Shown piece by piece: positions 9,329 to 18,699 of a stretch of 64,000 nucleotides of DNA (its first letter is position 1; each line of letters begins with the position of its first letter). Where the stretch lies: the NCBI GenBank assembly GCA_947504035.1, contig CANNGA010000021.1, positions 1 to 64,000 of the forward strand, written 5' to 3'. The notes under the pieces were generated by a model, which saw only the letters and a list, made by a program, of their open reading frames with translations, did not search any database and was not told the DNA's origin. The position numbers and the translations under genes were made by a program. The stretch comes from an uncultured Flavobacteriaceae bacterium (GTDB taxonomy: Bacteria; Bacteroidota; Bacteroidia; Flavobacteriales; Flavobacteriaceae).

Positions 9329-10801
9329 TTACCTTGAGTAATTAGGAGATTCTTTAGTAATGGTAACATCATGAGGGTGGCTTTCATTAATACCACTAGC
9401 CGTTATTTTAACAAACTGCCCCGTTTCCTTAAGGGTCTCGATATCTTTTGCACCGCAATAGCCCATTCCAGCACGTAAGCCTCCAATAAATTGATGAATG
9501 CTTTCATTCAATTCCCCTTTGTAAGGCACACGTCCTACAATACCTTCTGGTACTAATTTTTTAATATCATCTTCTACATCTTGAAAATAACGATCTTTAC
9601 TTCCTTTCTTCATGGCTTCTACAGACCCCATCCCTCGGTAAGACTTAAATTTTCTACCTTCATAAATAATCGTTTCTCCTGGAGACTCTTTGGTTCCTGC
9701 AAGTAAAGACCCTAACATTACAGTATCTGCACCTGCTGCTATCGCTTTAGGAATGTCTCCTGTATAACGTATACCACCATCTGCAATTACGGGTACTCCC
9801 GACCCTTTTATAGCTGCAGACACTTCTAATACGGCAGAAAACTGGGGAAACCCAACGCCTGCCACAACACGTGTCGTACAGATAGATCCTGGTCCTATCC
9901 CTACTTTTACAGCATCTGCACCTGCTTCCACTAAATATTTTGCTGCTGCTGCTGTGGCAATATTACCTACAATAACATCCAGCTCTGGAAATTTCTCTTT
10001 AACTTCTTTTAAAACTGCAACAACACCCTTGGTATGTCCATGTGCTGTATCTATAACCACGGCATCTACTCCTGCTGCAACTAAAGCTTCTGCTCTATCA
10101 ACAGCATCGCCAGTAACACCTATTGCTGCTGCTACTCGTAAACGGCCATACTGATCTTTGTTAGCATTGGGTTTCTGACTTAACTTTGTAATGTCTCTAA
10201 ACGTAATCAACCCAGAAAGTTTGTAGTTATCATCAACGATCAATAACTTTTCAATTTTGTGCGATTGTAAAATCGTTTCAGCATCGCCTAAAGACGTTCC
10301 TACCGGTGCTGTCACTAAATCTTTACTCGTCATAACCTCTGTGATAGGCTTCGAGTTTTCGTGTTCAAATCGCAAATCACGGTTCGTTACGATCCCTTTT
10401 AAAGTACCATCTTCTGCCACTATAGGAATACCACCTATGCTATGCTCTGCCATATGCAATTTAGCATCGGCAACAGTAGCTGTTAAAGAAAGCGTAACAG
10501 GGTCTATAATCATACCACTCTCTGCACGCTTAACTTTTCTAACTTTAGCAGCCTGAGCCTCTATAGTCATATTTTTATGCAATACGCCAATACCACCTTC
10601 TTGCGCCATAGCAATTGCCATTTTGCTTTCTGTTACCGTATCCATCGCTGCCGATATAATTGGTACATTGATGGTTATGTTACGCGTAAATTTTGTTTGT
10701 GTACTTACTTCTCTTGGAAGAATCTCAGAAAAAGCTGGAACTAAGAGTACATCGTCATAGGTTAATCCTTCTCCGACGATTTTATTTTGATGTGCAGTCA
10801 T
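9329..10801 (-). CDS. guaB: Inosine-5'-monophosphate dehydrogenase
   Basis: Oxidises IMP to XMP with NAD+, the committed step of GMP synthesis. The 490-residue TIM-barrel enzyme carries the catalytic loop [15 protein letters not shown], the [10 protein letters not shown] phosphate-binding motif, the flap [17 protein letters not shown], and a CBS-pair insertion around residues 95-200. I chose the ATG giving [20 protein letters not shown]; a longer frame to 10840 would run through the -7 promoter element at 10828-10835 and adds unconserved residues. It is monocistronic with a strong terminator. Confidence 0.97.
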   Translation of the reverse strand: MTAHQNKIVGEGLTYDDVLLVPAFSEILPREVSTQTKFTRNITINVPIISAAMDTVTESKMAIAMAQEGGIGVLHKNMTIEAQAAKVRKVKRAESGMIIDPVTLSLTATVADAKLHMAEHSIGGIPIVAEDGTLKGIVTNRDLRFEHENSKPITEVMTSKDLVTAPVGTSLGDAETILQSHKIEKLLIVDDNYKLSGLITFRDITKLSQKPNANKDQYGRLRVAAAIGVTGDAVDRAEALVAAGVDAVVIDTAHGHTKGVVAVLKEVKEKFPELDVIVGNIATAAAAKYLVEAGADAVKVGIGPGSICTTRVVAGVGFPQFSAVLEVSAAIKGSGVPVIADGGIRYTGDIPKAIAAGADTVMLGSLLAGTKESPGETIIYEGRKFKSYRGMGSVEAMKKGSKDRYFQDVEDDIKKLVPEGIVGRVPYKGELNESIHQFIGGLRAGMGYCGAKDIETLKETGQFVKITASGINESHPHDVTITKESPNYSR

Positions 10802-10827
10802 GATGCAATTACGATTATAATTGCGTG

Positions 10828-10835
10828 CAAATATA
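10828..10835 (-). promoter_or_regulatory. -7 element of guaB
   Basis: TATATTTG on the minus strand, 27 nt upstream of the chosen guaB ATG. It fixes the start codon by excluding the longer frame. No clear TTG at -33. Confidence 0.65.
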
Positions 10836-11186
10836 CACATTATTTGTATTCTTTTGGGTTAAATATACTTTAAACCTATCTTAAATATATGACAGTTCCT
10901 CCGCTTTAAACTTTAAATCTATTTTGAATTAAATGCCAAGCTAGTATTTCTACAAGCTCTAAAAGCTATTCCCCTCTACTAACAACTTTAAACCCCAACA
11001 TCCTAATCGCTTTTTATATTTTAACCGCGCTTCCGCAGATACAGCTAAACGCTAAAACTTATACGAATACTTAGCGTCTTTGAATTATAAATGAAAGTTT
11101 CCAAAACACAAAACAGAGCTTAACAAATTTTACGTCCTGCAAACAATTACTACAAAATTCTATAGATCAATAGCGTGCTTTTTATT
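10836..11186. other. Intergenic region between guaB and the imelysin locus
   Basis: About 350 bp between divergent genes. Apart from the guaB promoter and the operator/promoter group at its right end I see no gene, repeat or RNA. Confidence 0.5.
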
Positions 11187-11205
11187 TTTATTTAATCTAA
11201 ATAAA
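11187..11205. promoter_or_regulatory. Palindromic operator 1 of the imelysin locus
   Basis: A perfect palindrome, TTTATTTA-ATC-TAAATAAA, touching the TTG -33 element (11206-11208) of the first imelysin gene. Related copies lie at 11248, 15466, 22557 and 22624. By position it should bind a regulator. Fur or a DtxR-family protein is an inference from the iron-related genes it precedes. Confidence 0.6.
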
Positions 11206-11236
11206 TTGTTTTGTTTCCTTAAAAAGGATAGATTTG
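11206..11236 (+). promoter_or_regulatory. Promoter of the imelysin/DUF1111 operon
   Basis: TTG at 11206-11208, 20-nt spacer, TAGATTTG (TAnnTTTG) at 11229-11236. It is flanked on both sides by the palindromic operators, so a bound dimer would cover the polymerase site. Confidence 0.75.
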
Positions 11237-11247
11237 CGAAATCTATT

Positions 11248-11266
11248 TAAATTAAGTCTAAATAAA
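11248..11266. promoter_or_regulatory. Operator 2, downstream of the promoter
   Basis: TAAATTAA-GTC-TAAATAAA: one strong half-site and one weak. It overlaps the start of the 5' leader. The same sequence (AAGTCTAAATAAAAA) occurs in the same orientation just before the DUF4856 gene that heads the opposite operon. Confidence 0.5.
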
Positions 11267-11271
11267 AACAA

Positions 11272-12489
11272 ATGAAAAAAACGATTACTTTTATTGCACT
11301 CTCACTACTTATCATGGCTTGTTCTGGCGATGATGATACGAACACTACAGCTCCCGATGTAGTCACAGAAACTCAAGTTTTAAGCAATTATGCGACTATT
11401 GTACACCAATCTTACCTGGACAGTTATACCGCTGCTTTAGAATTGCAGACGGCTGTGAACGCTTTTTTAGCGTCGCCTAGTGCTGCCACATTCGATGCTG
11501 CTAAAATAGCATGGTTGGCTGCTAGAGAGCCTTACGGCCAAACAGAAGCTTATCGATTTGCAAATGGTCCTATTGATGCTGAAGGGACTGCACCATGGGT
11601 TATTGGCAATGAGGGCCAACTTAATGCCTGGCCTTTAGAAGAAGCTCTTATCGATTATGTACTTTTGGGCTCTGAAGCTCAAGGCGCTGGTATATTCGAT
11701 TTTAATATTGTAAGCTCAGACCGTACTATTGATGCGGCTTCAATTATAAGTCTTAATGAATTTGAAGGTAATGAAGCGGCTATAAGTACAGGGTGGCACG
11801 CTATCGAATTCCTTTTATGGGGTCAGGACAACAGCGATCCTGCCGATGCTACGGCTGGTTTACGCGAGTTTACAGATTATACCACTTTAGAAAACGCTAA
11901 CAGGAGAGCTCAGTATTTAAGAACAGCTACCAATTTATTGGTTAATGACCTCAACGATTTGGTGGTTACTTGGGCTAACGGAGGGCTATATCGTACCGAG
12001 TTTGAAAGCCTAGAGCCTAGTGTCGCATTACGCCAAATCATTACTGGACCTTTTACAATGGCTGGAGATGAATTAAGTAGTGAACGCATGATTGCTCCTG
12101 TAGATTCCGAAGGTGGTTTAAACGGTTGGGGACAAGAGGACGAACATTCTTGTTTTAGTGACAATACACACAGAGACATCTTCACAAATGCACAAGGTGT
12201 TGATAATGTTATATTTGGTCGATATGGTACTATTACAGGGCCTTCTTTTTATGATTTAGTACAACAAGAAAACCCAGAACAAGCAGAAGCTTTATTAGCA
12301 GCCTCAGAAAATGCACGCGCCTTAGTGGCAGCAGTTGCTAATAACACGCAACCTTTTGACTTTTTAATTTTACAAGAATCGTCTCAAGATACCAACAGAG
12401 GTGTTGTATTACAAGCAGCCGACGCTCTCATTACTTATGGTGATGTTATTAGTGCCTCTGCCGCGGCTATAGGCATCAACCTTCAATAA
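11272..12489 (+). CDS. Imelysin-family lipoprotein (EfeO/IrpA type)
   Basis: A predicted surface- or periplasm-facing lipoprotein of 405 residues with a lipobox (IMACSGDDD) and a full imelysin (peptidase M75-like) domain. The family GxHxxE motif is intact as GWHAIEFLLWG near residue 173. Imelysins of this type take part in iron uptake (EfeO, IrpA); the peptidase activity originally claimed for the family is doubtful. It heads a plus-strand operon with a DUF1111 di-heme protein and a second imelysin. A palindrome-flanked promoter lies directly upstream, indicating metal control by inference. Confidence 0.92.
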   Translation: MKKTITFIALSLLIMACSGDDDTNTTAPDVVTETQVLSNYATIVHQSYLDSYTAALELQTAVNAFLASPSAATFDAAKIAWLAAREPYGQTEAYRFANGPIDAEGTAPWVIGNEGQLNAWPLEEALIDYVLLGSEAQGAGIFDFNIVSSDRTIDAASIISLNEFEGNEAAISTGWHAIEFLLWGQDNSDPADATAGLREFTDYTTLENANRRAQYLRTATNLLVNDLNDLVVTWANGGLYRTEFESLEPSVALRQIITGPFTMAGDELSSERMIAPVDSEGGLNGWGQEDEHSCFSDNTHRDIFTNAQGVDNVIFGRYGTITGPSFYDLVQQENPEQAEALLAASENARALVAAVANNTQPFDFLILQESSQDTNRGVVLQAADALITYGDVISASAAAIGINLQ

Positions 12490-12554
12490 AACACTACATA
12501 CAAATTATTTATGAAGCTAAAACATTCTAGTTTTAGGACTCTTATTTATCGTTT

Positions 12555-12584
12555 AAAAGCCTTGGGTAATTCCCTAAGGCTTTT
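12555..12584 (+). terminator. Intercistronic hairpin after the first imelysin
   Basis: Arms AAAAGCCTTGGG and CCCTAAGGCTTTT around TAATT, with a short T tract. It lies between the first and second genes of the operon, so it may attenuate rather than end transcription, giving excess of the first imelysin. Confidence 0.7.
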
Positions 12585-12602
12585 CGCATTACCATACTTA
12601 AA

Positions 12603-14003
12603 ATGAGAAAAACACTTTTATATGTTTTTATAACTTGCCTTACGTTGATCAGCTGTAGTACTGATGATGCTAATAGTTATGAAGCCCAATCGCTTTATGA
12701 AGAAGGCGAAGAATTATTAACGGGAAGCCTAGGCGTTAACGCTACCAGTAGTGCTGCTTTTGGTTTCGAAATACGAGGTCTTAGCATTCAACAATTGGGA
12801 CGCTTCTCTACAGGAAACTCCTTGTTTTCAAGAATTTGGGTATCGGCACCTGCTTCCACAACCGCTAGAGATGGTTTAGGTCCTACTTTTAATGCCAGGT
12901 CTTGTACCAAATGCCATTTTAAAGATGGACGTGGCAGCCCTCCTGAAAACGGAACAAGCTCTAATGGCTTTTTAATGCGCATCAGTCTCCCCGGACAAAA
13001 CGCTAACGGCAGTGCTATTCCTGTACCAGGCTATGGAACGCAAATTCAAGACTTATCCAATTTTGGAATTCCTTTTGAAGCCAGAGTTCAAGTTACTTAC
13101 GAATCTGTTACAGGCACCTATCCAGATGGTAATAGCTATACACTAAGACGTCCTACTTACAGTTTCACCGAGGCCCAATTTGGAAATTTAAATGGTGTAC
13201 TAGCATCGCCACGTGTTGGCACTCAAACAATTGGTTTGGGACTAATTAGTGCTTTACCTGATAGTGAACTTTTACGCTTTGCAGACGAATTTGATGCCAA
13301 TGGTGATGGCATTTCGGGACGTCCAAATCGCGTGTGGAATATTAGAGCTAATGCCACAACACTTGGGCGGTTTGGCTGGAAAGCCAATAGCCCTACTTTA
13401 GAACAACAAGTAGCTGGTGCTTTTCATGGCGATATGGGACTCACCAGTGCGCTATTTCTTGAAAATAATTGTCCGTCGCCACAACAAGACTGTCAAGATG
13501 CTATAAATGGTGGTACACCAGAAGTGACAGATACTCAACTGGAAAGTGTTGTCCTCTATCAAGCAACCTTAGCCGTACCTAACAGACGTAATGCAAAAGA
13601 AGACAATGTATTATTAGGCAAGCAACTCTTTAATACTTTAAATTGTATAGGTTGTCATGCCATAAACCAAACAACCGCAAGCTCTTCGATCACTTCGCTT
13701 TTAGAGGGGGTCACTATTAAGCCGTATTCTGATTTTCTCTTACATGATATGGGAGAAGGTTTAGCCGATAACCGCCCCGACTTTTTAGCGACAGGCAGAG
13801 AGTGGCGCACACAACCTTTATGGGGAATCGGTTTAATTGAAACCGTAAACAATCACACCTTCTTTTTACATGATGGCCGCGCGAGGTCGCTTGAAGAAGC
13901 CATTTTATGGCATGGTGGTGAAGCAGAACAAAGTAAAAATGATTTTAAAAACCTAACTGCAACAGAGCGCAATACCCTGTTAGCCTTTTTAAATTCATTA
14001 TAA
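12603..14003 (+). CDS. DUF1111 di-heme c-type cytochrome lipoprotein
   Basis: A 466-residue lipoprotein (lipobox LISCS) of the DUF1111 / di-heme oxidoreductase family. Two CxxCH heme c sites are present: SCTKCHFKDGRG near residue 101 and LNCIGCHAINQ near residue 350, with GRARSLEEAILWHGGEA near the C-terminus as in the di-heme peroxidase fold. Such proteins regularly accompany imelysins in Bacteroidota and Proteobacteria. A role in oxidising or reducing iron before uptake fits, but is an inference. It sits between the two imelysin genes (114 bp after the first, 15 bp before the second). Confidence 0.9.
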   Translation: MRKTLLYVFITCLTLISCSTDDANSYEAQSLYEEGEELLTGSLGVNATSSAAFGFEIRGLSIQQLGRFSTGNSLFSRIWVSAPASTTARDGLGPTFNARSCTKCHFKDGRGSPPENGTSSNGFLMRISLPGQNANGSAIPVPGYGTQIQDLSNFGIPFEARVQVTYESVTGTYPDGNSYTLRRPTYSFTEAQFGNLNGVLASPRVGTQTIGLGLISALPDSELLRFADEFDANGDGISGRPNRVWNIRANATTLGRFGWKANSPTLEQQVAGAFHGDMGLTSALFLENNCPSPQQDCQDAINGGTPEVTDTQLESVVLYQATLAVPNRRNAKEDNVLLGKQLFNTLNCIGCHAINQTTASSSITSLLEGVTIKPYSDFLLHDMGEGLADNRPDFLATGREWRTQPLWGIGLIETVNNHTFFLHDGRARSLEEAILWHGGEAEQSKNDFKNLTATERNTLLAFLNSL

Positions 14004-14018
14004 TATATAAAATACACT

Positions 14019-15110
14019 ATGAAAACATTATTGAGACGTTCCTTTTTAATACTAATACTATGCATTGCTATTATCGCCTGTAAAAGTGATGATGAGGGCA
14101 TAGAAACATCTTCTTTTGATATGTCTGCTTTACTTCGAAGTGAAGTAGAGCAGCAAATAATACCTACGATTACTCGTTTTAAAACCGCTACTAGTGCTTT
14201 AAATATTGCGACACAACGCTATATAACCAACACCTCAACAGAAAATCTAGAGCTATTACGAACGGAATGGCGCAGCACTGCACTTGCAGCAGAACGTGTC
14301 TTTACCTTTAATATAGGAGTGCCTAGAGCTCTATTTTTCCAAATTTTAATTTACGACTGGCCAGCGACACCGGTTGTTATTGAAAACAATATTTCTAATG
14401 CTACTATTAACCGCGACTTCATTGCCGCATTAGCACCTAAATCGAAAACTCTAGCTGCTTTAGAGTATTTACTGTTCAAATCTGACTTAAATGCAACGAA
14501 TTTAGAATTTATGACTTCTGAAAAGCGCCGCGACTACATTCGCTTTAGCGCCGAAAATCTAGATATGCTTTCAGAGCGGTTGCTCAATATTTGGAGCCCT
14601 ACAGGTCAAGACTACGCGAATACTTTTAGCACTAATACCGCTACAGGCATTGAGGCATCGTTTAATTTACTATTTAATGGCCTACACAATATTATAGCTA
14701 CTGGAAAAGTGTCTAAAATAGGAAAACCTGCTGGCTTTGAAGCTTCAGCTGCCATTAACCCCGAAGCCTCACAAGCTTTCTTTAGTGATACGTCTTTAGA
14801 CATTATTCGTAGCAATATGCAAAGTGTTAGAGCGGCTTATTTTAATACCAATGGTGATTTAGGCATCGATGATTATGTATTTTTCTTAAGCCAAAGTCAA
14901 ACACTTAATGAAATGACTACAGCTAAAATAGATGCCGTAATCACTGCCATAAATGCAATATCATTGCCATTAGACCGTGCTATTACAGAAGATAGAACTG
15001 GTGTACAAGACCTACATACAGCACTTGAAAACTTACGCATTTTCTTTGCTGTAGATTTAAGAAGCAGGTTATCTATAATTATCACCTCCACAGATAACGA
15101 TGGTGACTAA
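14019..15110 (+). CDS. Second imelysin-family lipoprotein (divergent)
   Basis: A 363-residue lipoprotein (signal peptide ending IIACKSDDE) with an imelysin-like all-helical domain. Family features are the N-terminal TALAAERVFTFNIG region and AALEYLLFKSD, which occupies the place of the GxHxxE motif but lacks the His. A metal-binding change relative to the first imelysin is therefore likely. It starts 15 bp after the DUF1111 gene, which indicates tight co-expression. It resembles the imelysin at 20100-21197 more than the one at 11272. Confidence 0.85.
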   Translation: MKTLLRRSFLILILCIAIIACKSDDEGIETSSFDMSALLRSEVEQQIIPTITRFKTATSALNIATQRYITNTSTENLELLRTEWRSTALAAERVFTFNIGVPRALFFQILIYDWPATPVVIENNISNATINRDFIAALAPKSKTLAALEYLLFKSDLNATNLEFMTSEKRRDYIRFSAENLDMLSERLLNIWSPTGQDYANTFSTNTATGIEASFNLLFNGLHNIIATGKVSKIGKPAGFEASAAINPEASQAFFSDTSLDIIRSNMQSVRAAYFNTNGDLGIDDYVFFLSQSQTLNEMTTAKIDAVITAINAISLPLDRAITEDRTGVQDLHTALENLRIFFAVDLRSRLSIIITSTDNDGD

Positions 15111-15465
15111 TGTTAGTACTATTTGCGCTAAGTATTCCTTTAAAATTCAATCATACATTGTAAAACACAGCTCTGCTAAAATGCATTTACAACTCCATTT
15201 TATTTTAAAACGTAATGTAGTACTTCGTATTAACACTTAAAACATATACATCGCATCTGTCTTGTTGTAATTGTTCTACACGATAAGCTACTTCAAGACT
15301 TCGATGAGACAGCACATCTATTACAAATACTGCTTATAAACGTGATATGCCAGTTTTAAATTCATCATATTCATATCGCATACTGCTAGATCTACATTTC
15401 TGTCCTCTCCCCCAACACCATAAACGTCCAATTATAAGTACAAAAAAATGAAATTTTATTTATTA
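15111..15465. other. Intergenic region before the DUF6686 pair
   Basis: About 355 bp with no reading frame of note, repeat or RNA gene. No terminator hairpin is obvious after the second imelysin. The right end leads into a perfect palindromic operator. Confidence 0.5.
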
Positions 15466-15488
15466 TTTTTATTTATTCTAAATAAAAA
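15466..15488. promoter_or_regulatory. Perfect palindromic operator before the DUF6686 pair
   Basis: Arms TTTTTATTTA and TAAATAAAAA (10 bp, no mismatch) around TTC. This is the best copy of the motif in the window. A -7-like TAATTTCG follows at about 15492-15499, so the operator covers the -33 region of the presumed promoter. Confidence 0.65.
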
Positions 15489-15527
15489 TAACTAATTTCG
15501 TTATAGAACTCTTAATCACAAATTTTA

Positions 15528-15881
15528 ATGTGTCATAAAACTATAACATTAGCCAAAAATTGTGATGGTCATCTGTCGTTTTGTCCAAACTGCAATGTCT
15601 ATCATCTTACTTTTAATAACATCTACATAGAATTAACCGAAGCCGAAATGCTAACATTTAGGAAATTTGTAGATCAAGTTGCTGTAGACTACTGGGAAAC
15701 CAAACATAATAGAACCGTCTTGCAACGTAAAATACCAATCCAAACAATGCAACAAAACTTAACCTTGGTTTTCAATAAACAAGAATTTTCTGCTTTAAAG
15801 CAATTGGTAAAACAAAACACCAAAAAACCTTTTAGTGCCTTACAGGTATTAGATATAGATTACACCTATTTTTTAAATTGA
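15528..15881 (+). CDS. DUF6686-like small protein
   Basis: A 117-residue protein with an N-terminal CxxC pair (HLSFCPNCNVYHLTFNNIYIELTEAE) that resembles the DUF6686 family of flavobacterial proteins; function unknown. The Cys pattern (C2, C12, C19, C22) suggests metal binding or a redox site. No signal peptide, so cytosolic. The second gene of the pair begins 6 bp after its stop codon. A perfect copy of the locus palindrome lies about 40 bp upstream, placing it in the same presumed regulon as the imelysin operons. Confidence 0.75.
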   Translation: MCHKTITLAKNCDGHLSFCPNCNVYHLTFNNIYIELTEAEMLTFRKFVDQVAVDYWETKHNRTVLQRKIPIQTMQQNLTLVFNKQEFSALKQLVKQNTKKPFSALQVLDIDYTYFLN

Positions 15882-15887
15882 TTGCTT

Positions 15888-16229
15888 ATGGAGGATGTAC
15901 ATATTATATACAACAATGAAGTAGGTGTTGCCTTTGTATGGGATGAAGCTACAGTTCAACATAGCCCCATTAACATTATTTTTAACAGTACCGTACTTCA
16001 TTTTTCTGAAGATGAATTGGTCTTCTTTTCGGAACACATTCAAAGGGCTTTAAAAGCCCCCTTTACATCTAGAGATGATAGCCATACCTGCAAATCGATT
16101 ATACTGCAAACTCCGTTTAAACAGGTGAGTTTTGCTATAAATTATGCAGAACTTTTAGCGGTAGAAGACCTTGTAAAAGAAACACTTTTTGAAATGGAAT
16201 TGCATACTATACTGCACCAAGTATTATAA
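15888..16229 (+). CDS. Small protein related to its DUF6686-like neighbour
   Basis: A 113-residue protein without signal peptide. I set the start at the ATG giving MEDVHIIYNN; a TTG two codons earlier directly follows the upstream stop. Its layout resembles the preceding protein: an N-terminal beta region, then LHFSEDELVFFSEHIQRAL aligned with IELTEAEMLTFRKFVDQVA, and a final segment around FAINYAELLAVEDLVKETL. It probably arose by duplication with loss of the CxxC pair. It converges on the TonB receptor gene with a gap of only 34 bp. Function unknown. Confidence 0.7.
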   Translation: MEDVHIIYNNEVGVAFVWDEATVQHSPINIIFNSTVLHFSEDELVFFSEHIQRALKAPFTSRDDSHTCKSIILQTPFKQVSFAINYAELLAVEDLVKETLFEMELHTILHQVL

Positions 16230-16263
16230 TAAAGTATCCCTAGCTGTTAGTATGCATTTCGTT

Positions 16264-18699
16264 TTACAATTTAATTTGCAATGTCGTGTACCAATTAAGC
16301 GGTGCTGATGGGATAATCCCTGGTCCAGGGTATCCTGTAGCACGTCTTGTAAAATAAGTATTATCTAAAAGGTTGTTAATCCCTGTTTCTAACTTAAATC
16401 GCTTATAGCTATAAGATGCAGAGACATCTAAAACATCATAACTAGGGATAAGTCCAATAATACTACCTACATCAGGATCTACTGAGTTTTGCGCATCTGT
16501 AAACTGTTCATCCAAATAGGTATATTGTATACTTGCATTAAAGTTTTTATAACCAAAGCGCAGTCCTGTCTTTAAATTTATATTAGGAATAAACTCTACA
16601 CGATTCCCTAATAATCCTGTAACGCCTGTACCAACACTTGTATATTCTGAAGTGATAAAAGAACTGTTTACAAAATAATTAAGGCTGTAATTTCCATTAA
16701 ACTTTAATACTTTTTTAAGGTTCACATCTAATAAGGATTCTATACCTATAATACGAGCGTCTCCTACATTAGTTCTTAATTGTCCTACATTATTAATTGG
16801 TGGAATTTGAGTGGTTAAAAACCCAATACGGTCGTTATAAAATAACCCAAAAGCACCAACATCGAAAGACAACCAATTGTTCCAATTGCCACGAAAGCCT
16901 AAATCTAGAGTAAACCCTCTTTCATCTTGTAAATCGAAATCTACTCCGTTGGCAGGATTCACAATATTAACATCAGAAAACGTTATCGAACGGTAATTTT
17001 GTGATGCATTTGCATACACTTCTAGTGCTGTACTAGGTTTATAACTTACACCTATCCCTAATAGTAACAAAGAACGTTCTCTAACATCGTCTGCGATACG
17101 TTCTCTGGTTCCTAATACAATGTCGGTACCTTCTCGTATATTGGTAATTGTAGACAAACCGCTTGTTTCTGTTTTAATATATTCAAAACGGGCACCTGGA
17201 GTAATAGATACTTTATCAGATAGGTAAACGATATGCTCTCCAAATAAGGCGACATTTTCATTAGGATTATCAAATTGACCTTGTACTCTAAAATCGGGAA
17301 AACGATCTGCTGCCGAATCAAAATTAGCATCCGATGCGTCTGTCCCTGGGCCTTGAAAATCTGAATTATCAGAATTGTAATATTTAGCCCCTAAAAGATA
17401 CGTTGCTTTTTTTCCGAAGATCGTGTAACGGCTTAAAAAACGTCCTTCAAAGCCCCAGTTATTAAAGTCACTCACCAGTAACTCTCGTGGTCCTCCTGGA
17501 TCTGGTAAATCTACCCGTCTGTCTCTAAAACCAATAGCTTTACGAGAGGCGTCCAAACCAAAAACACTAAGCGTCGCATTACTTTTTTCTGAGAATTTAT
17601 GCTCTAATTTTAAATTGTAAAGCAACCAATCGACTTTAAACCAATTTCGTGCTCTATTGCTTTGAAATGGATCTTCATTAAAACGTCTATCGGTCAAACC
17701 TCCTGCTTGCTGCGCTAGATAATCTAAATATGTAAACTCCCCTTTTAACGCAGTACGTTCTGTAAATTGATAGCCTATGTGCGCAAAAATATTTTTAGAT
17801 TCGTAGGCACTGTTAGGTCGAAAGCCATCCCCTCTTTTGTAATTGTAATATGTATAATAGCTCCATTTATCTTTAGTACCACTTATACTTGTAAAATTGG
17901 TAAACAGTCCAAAACTGCCTAAGGTGCTACGCGTGATGAATTCAATAGGCGTATTAGGGTTAGGCGCTTTTAGTTTAAAATTGATTAACCCTCCAAACTG
18001 GGTCCCATATTGTAAAGAGGCTGCTCCTCTTATCACTTGTATTTGCTCTAAGCCTTCAGACGCTGGTGTGTAATAACTCTCTGGGTAGCCTAACACGTCT
18101 GCACTAATATCATACCCATTTTGTCGTGTATTAAAATTAGAGGTTCGATTTGGGTCTAATCCACGACCTCCAATATTAAGTTGTAACCCTGCATCGTCGT
18201 TTTCATAGATATTTAAACCTGCTACTTGGCTGTATATCTGGCGTGCGTTATTAGAGGCTAAATTGGCTAGAGATTGCTCGACCAAAACCACTTCGGTCTT
18301 TTTACCGGCATAAATTGCGGTGCCTTCCACATCTTTTAAACGTTGCAGTTCGAACACTTTGCGTTTGCGCGCTGTAATTTCTACTTCGGTAAGGGCTGTG
18401 GTTAAATCGCTTAACGCTATTTTTAATGAGGTAGCAGTTGCCGTTGTAATGGCCAATTCCTTTACTTCATATTCAAAAGAAAAAAAGACTAAAGTCATGT
18501 TTGCCTTTTCTGTTTCAAATTCAAAACGCCCATTGGTGTCTGTGGTAGCGACTTCTCCAGAAGCTTTGTCATACACGGCTACATCTGCTATGGGCTGTTT
18601 GGTTTTAGAAAAAACGACAGTCCCATTTACGGTATTTTGTCCAAATGAAAATGCACTAAACAGTAGTGCGACTAACAACTTATAATCCCTTAATGTCAT
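16264..18699 (-). CDS. TonB-dependent outer-membrane receptor (FecA-like)
   Basis: An 811-residue outer-membrane receptor for TonB-energised uptake. Order: signal peptide (LVALLFSAFSFGQ), a carboxypeptidase-D-like beta domain (residues about 22-95, NGTVVFSKTKQPIADVAVYD), a plug domain (about 110-230, with LEQIQVIRGAASLQYG), and a 22-strand barrel ending in WYTTLQIKL. The plug and barrel resemble ferric-citrate receptors (FecA), but the ligand cannot be read from sequence. It is the last gene of the minus-strand operon and overlaps the HTTM gene end by 20 bp, indicating translational coupling. Context says iron or another metal. Confidence 0.92.
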   Translation of the reverse strand: MTLRDYKLLVALLFSAFSFGQNTVNGTVVFSKTKQPIADVAVYDKASGEVATTDTNGRFEFETEKANMTLVFFSFEYEVKELAITTATATSLKIALSDLTTALTEVEITARKRKVFELQRLKDVEGTAIYAGKKTEVVLVEQSLANLASNNARQIYSQVAGLNIYENDDAGLQLNIGGRGLDPNRTSNFNTRQNGYDISADVLGYPESYYTPASEGLEQIQVIRGAASLQYGTQFGGLINFKLKAPNPNTPIEFITRSTLGSFGLFTNFTSISGTKDKWSYYTYYNYKRGDGFRPNSAYESKNIFAHIGYQFTERTALKGEFTYLDYLAQQAGGLTDRRFNEDPFQSNRARNWFKVDWLLYNLKLEHKFSEKSNATLSVFGLDASRKAIGFRDRRVDLPDPGGPRELLVSDFNNWGFEGRFLSRYTIFGKKATYLLGAKYYNSDNSDFQGPGTDASDANFDSAADRFPDFRVQGQFDNPNENVALFGEHIVYLSDKVSITPGARFEYIKTETSGLSTITNIREGTDIVLGTRERIADDVRERSLLLLGIGVSYKPSTALEVYANASQNYRSITFSDVNIVNPANGVDFDLQDERGFTLDLGFRGNWNNWLSFDVGAFGLFYNDRIGFLTTQIPPINNVGQLRTNVGDARIIGIESLLDVNLKKVLKFNGNYSLNYFVNSSFITSEYTSVGTGVTGLLGNRVEFIPNINLKTGLRFGYKNFNASIQYTYLDEQFTDAQNSVDPDVGSIIGLIPSYDVLDVSASYSYKRFKLETGINNLLDNTYFTRRATGYPGPGIIPSAPLNWYTTLQIKL

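Noticed and set aside
13849-13920. Peroxidase (MauG/CcpA) identity for the di-heme protein.
   Set aside because: The heme spacing and the GRARSLEEAILWHGGEA region fit DUF1111 di-heme proteins better; peroxidase activity cannot be inferred.
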